6,615 nucleotides of DNA from an uncultured Clostridia bacterium (GCA_947624765.1 CANQLS010000087.1:1-6615); one strand, 5' to 3'. Positions 1 through 5,491 are shown, counted from the first letter of the stretch. The notes: generated by a model from the sequence alone, not told the origin. Made by a program: numbers and translations.

Positions 1-155
1 GGGTATTTTTTAGAATAAAGAATTATTGGATCAACTATTTTTTTATTTGAATAAATTCCATTTTCAATTTTAAATATCTCTTTATTATCAATTGCTTTTT
101 TAATATTGTATCTAGTACCATATTTTTCTAAAAGTTCTTTGTATGAATAAATCAT
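1..155 (-). CDS. AbiEi-like antitoxin/regulator, N-terminal part (cut by window edge)
   Basis: The reverse strand is open from an ATG at 155 to the window edge, giving 51 complete codons, beginning MIYSYKELLEKYGTRYNIKK. The start has a good Shine-Dalgarno (AAGAGGTG, complement of 163-170) 7 nt upstream and a plausible promoter before that. The layout is a short helical segment, then I-K-K-A-I, then F-K-I-E-N-G-I-Y-S at about residues 28-36. That matches the N-terminal winged-helix domain of AbiEi-family antitoxins and related transcriptional regulators, where a [KR]-x-x-x-G-[IL]-Y-S turn is typical. From family knowledge, such proteins bind the promoter of their own operon and often pair with an AbiEii-type nucleotidyltransferase toxin; any partner would lie beyond the left edge. 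The family call rests on a short N-terminus, so it is tentative; that this is a real gene is much surer. Confidence 0.6.
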   Translation of the reverse strand, partial: MIYSYKELLEKYGTRYNIKKAIDNKEIFKIENGIYSNKKIVDPIILYSKKY

Positions 156-174
156 TGTTTTTCACCTCTTTATC

Positions 175-203
175 ATTTTAACATAATGTAGGGTGAAAAT
201 CAA
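175..203 (-). promoter_or_regulatory. Promoter for the AbiEi-like gene
   Basis: On the reverse strand there is a -35 TTGATT (203-198), a 17-nt spacer and a -10 TAAAAT (180-175) preceded by TGT, which makes an extended -10. Transcription would begin near 168, leaving a very short leader that starts about at the ribosome binding site. Read by eye from consensus. Confidence 0.45.
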
Positions 204-270
204 GAAAATACCCGACAAAATGAAAAATATATTTTTAAACTTGTCACTAACATAACTTAATTTAATTTAC

Positions 271-343
271 TGAACTTATTAAAAAAGTTCAAGAAACACC
301 GATAAATCCTTTATTTATGGTGTCTAGCAAATTGAACCTTTTT
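271..343. repeat. Nested inverted repeats in the divergent spacer
   Basis: Three pairings can be seen. An inner hairpin pairs ACACC-(G)-ATAAAT (296-307, with G301 bulged) with ATTTATGGTGT (313-323), giving 11 bp around a 5-nt loop. Outside it, GTTCAA (287-292) pairs with TTGAAC (332-337), and after one mismatch A5 (281-285) pairs with T5 (339-343). Alternatively AAGTTCA (285-291) pairs with TGAACTT (271-277). The last two pairings share bases, so they exclude each other. The block lies directly upstream of the extended -10 at 345-353. It could be an operator with three TTGAAC-like half-sites or an RNA leader structure. Confidence 0.55.
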
Positions 344-344
344 A

Positions 345-353
345 TGGTATAAT
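345..353 (+). promoter_or_regulatory. Extended -10 promoter for the glycosyltransferase gene
   Basis: TGGTATAAT is a perfect extended -10 element, placed about 30 nt before the start codon. No good -35 is present at 16-18 nt spacing; the TTGAAC at 332-337 is only 10 nt away. Extended -10 promoters can work with a weak -35. The same nine bases recur at 5454-5462. Confidence 0.6.
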
Positions 354-367
354 AAAAATTAGTTGAA

Positions 368-372
368 GGGAG
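368..372 (+). promoter_or_regulatory. Ribosome binding site deciding the start at 382
   Basis: GGGAG ends directly against an in-frame ATG at 373, leaving no room for that codon to be used. It lies 9 nt before the ATG at 382, a normal spacing, so 382 is the preferred start. A second ATG follows at 385. Confidence 0.6.
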
Positions 373-381
373 ATGAAATTA

Positions 382-1050
382 ATGATGAAAATTATAAAAA
401 GAATTTTAATTGGATTATTATTAGCACTATTAATTATAGTTAGTTGCTTTACCATAAAAGGATATAATATGTATAAAAATGCGCTTAATACTATGAGTAT
501 AGAAGAAAAAATACAGAGTTTAAGAGCCGAAGAAAATTATACTGAGTTTGAAGAATTACCAGAAGAATATATTCATGCAGTAGTTGCAATTGAAGACCAT
601 AGATTTTATCAGCATGGGGCAATTGATTTAATTTCAATTGCAAGAGCTATTATAAATAATATAAAAGCTAAAAAGTTAATTGAAGGAGGAAGTACGATTA
701 CACAACAATTAGCGAAAAATATTTATTTTACACAGGAAAGAAAACTAGAGAGAAAAATTGCTGAAATATTTATGGCATATGATATTGAAAAATGTTTAGA
801 AAAAAATGAAATATTAGAATTATATGTAAATACAAATTATTTTGGAAGCGGTTATTATGGTATAGGGAATGCAAGTGAAGGATACTACAATAAAAAGCCA
901 TCTGAACTAAATTCATATGAATGTACTATGTTAGCTGGAGTACCAAATGCACCAAGCGTATATAGCCCAAAAGTTAATCCAGATTTAGCTGAAGAAAGAA
1001 GACAAAAAGTAGTAGAAGCCATGGCAAAATATGGGTATAACGAGGAATAA
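382..1050 (+). CDS. Monofunctional peptidoglycan glycosyltransferase (GT51)
   Basis: This enzyme polymerises lipid II into glycan strands on the outer face of the cytoplasmic membrane. The product has 222 residues from the chosen start, with one N-terminal membrane anchor at about residues 3-24. All main GT51 motifs are present in order: E-D-H-R-F-Y-x-H at 71-78 with catalytic Glu71; GGSTITQQLAKN at 102-113; R-K-x-x-E-R-K-I-A-E at about 120-128 with the likely second catalytic Glu128; and I-L-E-L-Y-V-N-x-x-Y-F-G from 144. The protein stops soon after the conserved A-G-V-P-N-A-P segment, so it has no transpeptidase domain. Class A penicillin-binding proteins run to 600 residues or more, whereas MtgA/Mgt-type enzymes have about 230-270, so this one is short but complete. 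Starting at 373 would add three residues. It is transcribed away from the AbiEi-like gene and has its own promoter. Function is confident; no specific paralogue name is assigned. Confidence 0.92.
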   Translation: MMKIIKRILIGLLLALLIIVSCFTIKGYNMYKNALNTMSIEEKIQSLRAEENYTEFEELPEEYIHAVVAIEDHRFYQHGAIDLISIARAIINNIKAKKLIEGGSTITQQLAKNIYFTQERKLERKIAEIFMAYDIEKCLEKNEILELYVNTNYFGSGYYGIGNASEGYYNKKPSELNSYECTMLAGVPNAPSVYSPKVNPDLAEERRQKVVEAMAKYGYNEE

Positions 1051-1079
1051 AAATAATGTTTTAAATATGAAAAATATAA

Positions 1080-1108
1080 TTGCTAATTTTTATGGTTTAT
1101 GTTAGAAT
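1080..1108 (+). promoter_or_regulatory. Promoter for the small lipoprotein gene
   Basis: A -35 TTGCTA (1080-1085) is followed by a 17-nt spacer and a -10 TAGAAT (1103-1108), with TG at 1100-1101 making it an extended -10. It lies just before the AAGGGGGAG ribosome binding site (1115-1123). No terminator hairpin is visible between the glycosyltransferase stop and this site, so read-through is also possible. Confidence 0.55.
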
Positions 1109-1129
1109 TCAATTAAGGGGGAGAAAAGA

Positions 1130-1513
1130 ATGAAAAGATTTAGCTTAGCAATTTTAGTTTTAATGTTATTTATTTTGGTAGGTTGCGGATCATCAAACAA
1201 AATTGTTGCTACGATTACTCAAACATCTGAAGGATTAGAAGACGAAACAACTATTACTATGGAAATGTGGTTTGAAAAAGATGTTCCAACTAGTTCAAAA
1301 ACAACAATGGAATTCTCTACTGAAGAAATGGCAAAAGGTTATTATACATATCTTTCATTATTAGCTGAAGATGATGATATTAAAATCGAGCAAGATGGTA
1401 CTAAAGTAATAATGGAAGAATCAGTTAGCGGAGAAGATTTTAAATATAAAGATATGTCAAAAGATGAAATTATTAAAGATTTAGAAGAAGAAGGTTGGAC
1501 AGTTAATAAATAG
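1130..1513 (+). CDS. Small putative lipoprotein of unknown function
   Basis: The 127-residue product begins with a lipoprotein signal peptide: Lys2-Arg3, a hydrophobic stretch at 5-17, and a lipobox L-V-G-C with the acylated Cys at residue 19. Cleavage would leave an extracellular, membrane-anchored domain of about 109 residues. That domain is rich in Thr, Glu and Asp, with alternating strand-like segments (A-T-I-T-Q-T, T-T-I-T-M-E-M, K-V-I-M-E-E) and an acidic helical C-terminus ending G-W-T-V-N-K. This looks like a small beta-rich fold such as the YehR/DUF1307 lipoproteins, but the resemblance is loose and I do not claim the family. The start has a strong ribosome binding site at 1115-1123. 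It sits between two envelope genes with its own promoter. No catalytic motif is visible. Confidence 0.8.
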   Translation: MKRFSLAILVLMLFILVGCGSSNKIVATITQTSEGLEDETTITMEMWFEKDVPTSSKTTMEFSTEEMAKGYYTYLSLLAEDDDIKIEQDGTKVIMEESVSGEDFKYKDMSKDEIIKDLEEEGWTVNK

Positions 1514-1519
1514 TTAATG

Positions 1520-1595
1520 ATGATAGTGGATTGTTAATAGTGAAGTGTTAGAAACTTATCGTGTACAACTTTCATTATTAGTAATTCACTATTAA
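1520..1595 (+). repeat. Long imperfect hairpin between lipoprotein and deacetylase genes
   Basis: Positions 1521-1544 can pair with 1571-1594 over 24 consecutive base pairs, 19 Watson-Crick and five G·U, around a 26-nt loop. A second pairing overlaps it: TTAATAGTGAA (1534-1544) is a perfect reverse complement of TTCACTATTAA (1585-1595). Each arm is made of two related units (gTTAATgaTGATAGTGGAtt and gTTAATAGTGAA on the left). No T-run follows, so it is not a normal terminator. It may be a small dispersed palindromic repeat or an RNA structure in the leader of the next gene. Confidence 0.7.
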
Positions 1596-1612
1596 TTTAT
1601 ATTATATATAAT

Positions 1613-1618
1613 GGAGGG
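1613..1618 (+). promoter_or_regulatory. Ribosome binding site deciding the start at 1626
   Basis: GGAGGG lies 7 nt before the ATG at 1626. The upstream in-frame ATG at 1611 overlaps this site and cannot be served by it. Starting at 1626 also puts the basic Lys-Lys pair at the very N-terminus of the signal peptide, as expected. Confidence 0.75.
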
Positions 1619-1625
1619 ATATATA

Positions 1626-2609
1626 ATGAAGAAAATCTTAATATTGACAATAATTGGAATTTGTGCTATACTAGTCTTCGTTGGTTGTGAGAACGGAAAA
1701 AAAGAAGTTGATACACAATTAGATGTGCAGCAAAATATTGAAAGAGAAAAAGAAGAAGAAAAGAAAGAGGAAACTCCACCTCCAGAGGTTTATCATTACA
1801 ATGAGTCGGGTAAAATTATGATTGTAATGTATCACAAATTCGCAAAAGAAGAGGGATCTGATGAGTGGACAAGGTCTTTCGATAACTTTTATAAAGATTT
1901 ACAATATCTTTATGATAAAGGATATCGTTCTATTTCTTTACAAGATTATATTAATAATGATATTAAAGTACCAGTTGGATGTACGCCAATTATATTTACA
2001 TTCGATGATGGTACTAAAGGTCAATTTAATTTAATTAGAGATGATGAGGGAAATCTTGTTGCTAATCCAGAATCGGCAGTGGGTGTTATGGAAAAATTTT
2101 ATGCAGAACATCCTGATTTTGGTTTAAACGGCACATTTTTTGTAATTGGTACTTCTTATTTTGGAGGAGAAGGAACAAATCAAGAACGTTTACAATATTT
2201 AGTTGATAAAGGTTTTGAAATTGGAAATCATACAAAGTCGCATGTAAATTTTAGAAATGCTTCTCCTGAAGAAATTCAAGAAGAAATTGGCACAGTAGTA
2301 AATAATGTTGCTGAGTTGTTAGACGGATATGAAGTTAATACGTTAGCACTTCCAAATGGCATATCTTCTAAAGAATATAAAGAATATATTCATAAAGGAG
2401 AATATGACGGAAAATCTTATGAAAATAAAGTTATTTTGTTAGTAGGAGCAAATCCAGCATTAGCACCAAGCAATGAAGATGTAAACTTCTTAAGCCTTCC
2501 ACGTGTTCGCGCAAGAGGTGGAAATAAAGAGGTAGAGTATGATCTTTATTGGTGGTTGGATCAAATGGAGAAAAATCCAAAATTAAAATACTACAGATTA
2601 GAGTCTTAA
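1626..2609 (+). CDS. Polysaccharide deacetylase lipoprotein (NodB-type, CE4)
   Basis: CE4 enzymes remove N- or O-acetyl groups from cell-wall or exopolysaccharide sugars using a bound metal. The 327-residue product starts with a lipoprotein signal peptide and lipobox V-F-V-G-C (Cys21). A charged linker rich in Glu and Lys (about 33-50, then a Pro run) follows, and the catalytic domain runs from about residue 62. NodB motif 1 is T-F-D-D-G-T at 125-130, with Asp127 the probable base and Asp128 a metal ligand. Motif 2 is H-T-K-S-H, giving metal ligands His202 and His206. A motif-3-like L-P-N-G lies at 242-245. An early M-Y-H-K-F (68-72) and a late L-P-R-V-R resemble PgaB/IcaB-like enzymes. The classical C-terminal motifs 4 and 5 are not obvious. 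The protein should sit on the outer membrane face, near the glycosyltransferase's product. RNase J begins 15 nt downstream, so the two are probably co-transcribed. Substrate is unknown. Confidence 0.88.
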   Translation: MKKILILTIIGICAILVFVGCENGKKEVDTQLDVQQNIEREKEEEKKEETPPPEVYHYNESGKIMIVMYHKFAKEEGSDEWTRSFDNFYKDLQYLYDKGYRSISLQDYINNDIKVPVGCTPIIFTFDDGTKGQFNLIRDDEGNLVANPESAVGVMEKFYAEHPDFGLNGTFFVIGTSYFGGEGTNQERLQYLVDKGFEIGNHTKSHVNFRNASPEEIQEEIGTVVNNVAELLDGYEVNTLALPNGISSKEYKEYIHKGEYDGKSYENKVILLVGANPALAPSNEDVNFLSLPRVRARGGNKEVEYDLYWWLDQMEKNPKLKYYRLES

Positions 2610-2624
2610 GAAAGGAGAATTATT

Positions 2625-4487
2625 TTGACAGAAGAATTAAAGGCAAATGAGAATAGAGAAGAAAAAAGTATAGTACGAAGAAATAATTACAGAAGAAGAA
2701 AGCAAAATATAGAAAACGTAGGTGAACAAGGAAGAGTAGTTCGTGCAGATAAGACAAATGAAAAATCAACTAGAAAGAAAGTTTCACCAATTATAGAAGA
2801 AAGATTATCTACAGCAAAAGGTAATAGATTAAAAAGAGATCGTTTAAAGATTATTCCATTAGGTGGAATTGAAGAAGTAGGAAAGAATATGACCGTATTT
2901 GAATACGGTAATGACATGATATTATTAGATTGCGGTGTAGCTTTTCCTGAAGATGAAATGTTAGGCGTAGACTTAGTTATGCCAGACATAACATATTTAG
3001 AAAAAAATAAGGATAGATTAAAAGCAATAGTAATTACGCACGGACATGAAGATCATATTGGTTCTATTCCTTATGTATTAAAAACTGTGAATGTGCCTAT
3101 TTATGCGACAAGGCTTACATTAGGGTTAATTAAAACAAAATTGGAAGAACATAAATTAGTAAGAGATACTGCTTTAAAATGCGTAAAAGCAGGAGATATA
3201 ATTACTATTGGAAGTATGAAAGTGGAATTTATTCAAACTACACATAGTATTGCCGACTCTGTTGCAATCGCTATTCATACGCCAGTTGGCATAGTTGTTC
3301 ATACAGGAGATTTCAAAGTAGATTTTACGCCAATAGATGGTAAAGTAATGGATTTTGCAAGACTTGCAGAACTAGGTTCAAAAGGCGTATTAGCATTGAT
3401 GTCTGATAGCACCAACTCTGAAAGACCTGGTTATACAATGTCTGAAAGTAGCGTAGGAAAAGTATTTGATGAGATATTCTTAGATTGCAAAAAAAGAATT
3501 ATTGTTGCTACTTTTGCTTCAAATGTACACCGTGTGCAACAAGTTATTAATGCTGCAATGGCAAATAATAGAAAAGTAGCAATTTGTGGACGCAGTATGT
3601 TAAATGTAATGACAGTTGCAAAAGACTTAGGCTATTTAGATATTCCAGAAGGTGTGCTAATTGATATAGAAGACATAGACGAATATCCACCAGAACGCTT
3701 AGTATTAATTACTACTGGAAGTCAAGGTGAAACAATGTCTGGACTTTCTCGAATGGCTGCAGGAAGTCACAAAAAAGTTGCTGTAACGAAAGATGATTTA
3801 GTTATTATTTCAGCGCACCCAATCCCAGGCAATGAAAAACTTGTTTCAAATGTAATTGATGATTTATTTAAAATAGGTGCAGACGTTATCTATCATTCTT
3901 TAGCAGATGTACATGTTTCAGGACACGCTTGTCAAGAGGAACAGAAATTAATGATTTCTCTAGTAAAACCAAAATATTTCATTCCAGTACATGGAGAGTT
4001 TAGACATTTAAAAGCGCATGCAGAAACAGCAAAAAAAGTTGGAATTCATGAGGAAAATATTGCAATTCTTTCAAATGGTAAAGTGCTAGAATTAGATAAA
4101 GATTTTTGCAAAATAACAGGAAGCGTTCCATCGGGCAGAGTATTAATAGATGGTTTAGGAATAGGGGATGTAGGAAATATTGTTTTGCGTGATAGACAAC
4201 ATTTATCACAAGATGGATTGATAGTTTTAGTAATGGCAATGGATGCAAAAACTGGTGAAATACTTTCAGGACCTGATGTTATTTCTAGAGGATTTGTTTA
4301 TGTAAGAGAATCAGAAGATTTAATGGAAGAGATAAAGAAAGTAGCGAAGAAGAATTTAGAAAAATGTAAAACAAAAGATTGGACAACAATAAAAAATATG
4401 TTAAAAGACACACTACACGACTTCGTATATTCAAGAACAAAAAGGAATCCAATGATAATACCAATTATCACAGAAATTAATAGATAA
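2625..4487 (+). CDS. rnj: Ribonuclease J
   Basis: RNase J is a cytoplasmic metallo-beta-lactamase/beta-CASP nuclease with 5'-3' exonuclease and endonuclease activity, central to mRNA decay and rRNA processing in Gram-positives. The start is TTG, with AAAGGAG (2611-2617) 7 nt upstream. The 620 residues divide into a basic, probably disordered extension (1-72), then the lactamase core beginning L-K-I-I-P-L-G-G-I-E-E-V-G. Metal motif H-G-H-E-D-H-I-G is at 139-146, His207 and Asp229 (H-T-G-D-F) complete the site, and S-D-S-T-N at 260-264 follows. The beta-CASP region includes G-R-S-M (322-325), T-G-S-Q-G-E (364-369) and S-A-H-P-I-P-G-N-E. Then come H-V-S-G-H-A (430-435) and P-V-H-G-E-F-R-H (454-461), with the RNase J C-terminal domain from about 500 to the end. 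Bacillus subtilis RNase J1 has 555 residues; the extra length lies at the N-terminus. No catalytic residue is missing. Whether it is J1 or J2 type cannot be settled here; the intact site favours an active enzyme. Confidence 0.96.
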   Translation: MTEELKANENREEKSIVRRNNYRRRKQNIENVGEQGRVVRADKTNEKSTRKKVSPIIEERLSTAKGNRLKRDRLKIIPLGGIEEVGKNMTVFEYGNDMILLDCGVAFPEDEMLGVDLVMPDITYLEKNKDRLKAIVITHGHEDHIGSIPYVLKTVNVPIYATRLTLGLIKTKLEEHKLVRDTALKCVKAGDIITIGSMKVEFIQTTHSIADSVAIAIHTPVGIVVHTGDFKVDFTPIDGKVMDFARLAELGSKGVLALMSDSTNSERPGYTMSESSVGKVFDEIFLDCKKRIIVATFASNVHRVQQVINAAMANNRKVAICGRSMLNVMTVAKDLGYLDIPEGVLIDIEDIDEYPPERLVLITTGSQGETMSGLSRMAAGSHKKVAVTKDDLVIISAHPIPGNEKLVSNVIDDLFKIGADVIYHSLADVHVSGHACQEEQKLMISLVKPKYFIPVHGEFRHLKAHAETAKKVGIHEENIAILSNGKVLELDKDFCKITGSVPSGRVLIDGLGIGDVGNIVLRDRQHLSQDGLIVLVMAMDAKTGEILSGPDVISRGFVYVRESEDLMEEIKKVAKKNLEKCKTKDWTTIKNMLKDTLHDFVYSRTKRNPMIIPIITEINR

Positions 4488-4504
4488 AAAATATGTCTGT
4501 GTAA

Positions 4505-4530
4505 ATGTAGCGGCGGCCATTGGCCGCCAT
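4505..4530. repeat. GC-rich palindromic repeat, copy 1
   Basis: ATGTAG is followed by GGCGGCC-ATT-GGCCGCC (stem 4512-4518 with 4522-4528, 7 bp, all G-C). It begins 17 nt after the RNase J stop. It matches copy 2 at 22 of 26 positions. Its G+C content contrasts strongly with the surrounding AT-rich spacer. It could slow polymerase or protect the 3' end of the rnj mRNA, but no T-run follows directly, so I do not call it a terminator. Confidence 0.75.
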
Positions 4531-4585
4531 AAAATTTAAAAATTTTTCTAATATAATTTTTTGTGATGCATTTAAGGGAAAAAGA

Positions 4586-4611
4586 ATGTAGGGGCGGTCA
4601 TTGGCCGCCCG
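4586..4611. repeat. GC-rich palindromic repeat, copy 2
   Basis: ATGTAG is followed by GGGCGGTC-ATT-GGCCGCCC (stem 4592-4599 with 4603-4610, 8 bp with one G·U at 4598/4604). Same orientation as copy 1, offset by 81 nt. The changes from copy 1 include a G/C pair at the stem base (4592/4610) that lengthens the stem, so pairing is kept. This fits a dispersed REP-like element. Confidence 0.75.
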
Positions 4612-4630
4612 AAAAATGAATTTTATATTA

Positions 4631-4639
4631 TGCTATATT
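4631..4639 (+). promoter_or_regulatory. Possible extended -10 promoter for the MNT-HEPN operon
   Basis: TGCTATATT fits the extended -10 pattern and lies about 50 nt before the mntA-like start. There is no recognisable -35, and the tract is so AT-rich that chance matches are common. The spacer from 4612 to 4679 holds nothing else I can recognise. Confidence 0.3.
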
Positions 4640-4681
4640 ATATAAATTTAAATAATATTTATTAGAAAAGTTTTTAGAAAT

Positions 4682-4685
4682 GGAG
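4682..4685 (+). promoter_or_regulatory. Ribosome binding site deciding the start at 4692
   Basis: GGAG lies 6 nt before the ATG at 4692. The earlier in-frame ATG at 4680 overlaps this site and has only a weak AGAAA stretch in front of it, so 4692 is preferred. Confidence 0.65.
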
Positions 4686-4691
4686 AAAAAA

Positions 4692-4997
4692 ATGAATGAA
4701 AGATTAAAAAACTTGCCAATTTCATATCAGCAAGATATTGAAAAAGCCACAAAAATTCTTAAAGAAAATGGAGCAAAAGAAGTATTTATCTTTGGCTCTA
4801 TTGTTAATGGGAAGATAAGTGAACAATCGGATATTGATATTGCAGTAAAAGGATTAGAGAGCAAAAATTTCTATAAAGTAGCTAGTATTTTGATGTTTGA
4901 ATTAAAAAATGAATTTGATTTAATAGACTTAGATGATGAAAAAAATCGCTTTTCACAAATGCTATTATCAATAGGAGGATTATTAAAAGTTGGATAA
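4692..4997 (+). CDS. mntA: MNT-domain nucleotidyltransferase antitoxin (MntA type)
   Basis: This is a minimal nucleotidyltransferase of 101 residues. Its signature is exact: Gly35-Ser36, ten residues, then Asp47-Ile-Asp49, which is the GSX10DXD motif of MntA proteins. A third acidic residue, probably Asp76 in F-D-L-I-D-L, would complete the metal site. In characterised HepT-MntA systems the MNT protein neutralises the HEPN ribonuclease by adding AMP to a Tyr in the toxin's RX4HXY motif; here the intact active site and the neighbouring HEPN gene imply the same role by inference. The downstream toxin-like gene overlaps it by 8 nt, so translation is likely coupled, which suits a toxin-antitoxin pair. 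No homology to its envelope-gene neighbours is apparent, and a repeat-containing spacer precedes it, so it may be an insertion. Starting at 4680 would add four residues (MEKK). Confidence 0.88.
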   Translation: MNERLKNLPISYQQDIEKATKILKENGAKEVFIFGSIVNGKISEQSDIDIAVKGLESKNFYKVASILMFELKNEFDLIDLDDEKNRFSQMLLSIGGLLKVG

Positions 4998-5442
4998 TTT
5001 GGTAAAAGAAAAAATAAAATTTAAAATAAATGATATAGATGAACTTTTTTATGAGTATGAATTAATTTTTCATAAAGTTAAATTAAAAGAACCTGATTTA
5101 TTTGATATGACAATATTAGGAAGTGTCTTGCATTCTTTTTACAACGGATTAGAAAATATATTTGAAATCATTGCGAAAGATATAGATAATTATGTCCCTT
5201 CTGGTAGTAAATGTCATCAAGAATTGCTACGCCAAATGGCAGATATATCAGAATTTAGAAATGCAATAATTTCAGAAGATATATATTTAAAGTTAAGAGA
5301 GTATGCAACTTTTAGACACTTTTATCGTCATGCATATTCGTTTCAATTGAATTGGGAGAAAATGAAGCCTTTAGTTGACGAAGTTTTTGAAGTTTGGGAA
5401 AAAGTTAAAATAAGATTGTATGATGTTATAAATGAAAAATAG
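4990..5442 (+). CDS. hepT: HEPN-domain ribonuclease toxin (HepT-like)
   Basis: The 150-residue, largely helical product starts at TTG, with AGGAGG (4973-4978) inside the mntA reading frame 11 nt upstream. The HEPN active-site motif is canonical: Arg109, four residues, His114, one residue, Tyr116 (R-H-F-Y-R-H-A-Y), matching RX4HXY. In studied HepT toxins Arg and His form the RNase site at a dimer interface and the Tyr is the residue modified by MntA. Other marks of the longer HepT-like subfamily are S-F-Y-N-G-L-E-N-I-F-E at about 49-59, H-Q-E-L-L-R-Q-M-A at 76-84 and S-F-Q-L-N-W-E-K-M after the motif. It should cleave RNA in the cytoplasm when free of antitoxin; tRNA is a known target of some relatives, but the target here is unknown. 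An intact motif means the gene is not visibly inactivated. Confidence 0.86.
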   Translation: MDNLVKEKIKFKINDIDELFYEYELIFHKVKLKEPDLFDMTILGSVLHSFYNGLENIFEIIAKDIDNYVPSGSKCHQELLRQMADISEFRNAIISEDIYLKLREYATFRHFYRHAYSFQLNWEKMKPLVDEVFEVWEKVKIRLYDVINEK

Positions 5443-5453
5443 AATAAAATTTT

Positions 5454-5462
5454 TGGTATAAT
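5454..5462 (+). promoter_or_regulatory. Extended -10 promoter for the DUF368 gene
   Basis: TGGTATAAT sits 12 nt after the hepT-like stop and about 40 nt before the DUF368 start. There is no convincing -35. It is identical to the element at 345-353, which supports a shared promoter style. No terminator is seen between hepT and this site. Confidence 0.6.
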
Positions 5463-5491
5463 AACACTTTCTTGTTCATTAAAATATAAAT

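Noticed and set aside
332..353. TTGAAC as a -35 box paired with TATAAT at 348
   Set aside because: The spacer is only 10 nt, far below the usual 16-18; the TGn before the -10 is the better explanation.
382..1050. Truncated class A penicillin-binding protein
   Set aside because: The GT51 domain is complete with a normal stop and no transpeptidase remnants follow; the size fits a monofunctional enzyme.
1607..1612. TATAAT as the -10 of the deacetylase gene
   Set aside because: It abuts the ribosome binding site at 1613, so a transcript starting about 7 nt later would lack that site.
2687..2989. Open reading frame on the - strand inside rnj
   Set aside because: It is antisense to the well-conserved RNase J gene, has no ribosome binding site that I can see and no recognisable domain, so it is a shadow of the coding bias.
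4000..4248. Open reading frame on the - strand inside rnj
   Set aside because: Antisense to the RNase J C-terminal region; Leu/His/Phe-rich composition is what reverse reading of this gene gives.
4512..4528. Rho-independent terminator after rnj
   Set aside because: The stem is strong, but the next bases are ATAAAATTTAAAA rather than a T-run, and a near copy occurs 81 nt on, so a repeat element is the better description.
4505..4611. CRISPR array
   Set aside because: Only two units, each a near-perfect palindrome with an AT-rich 55-nt gap, and no cas genes in the window.
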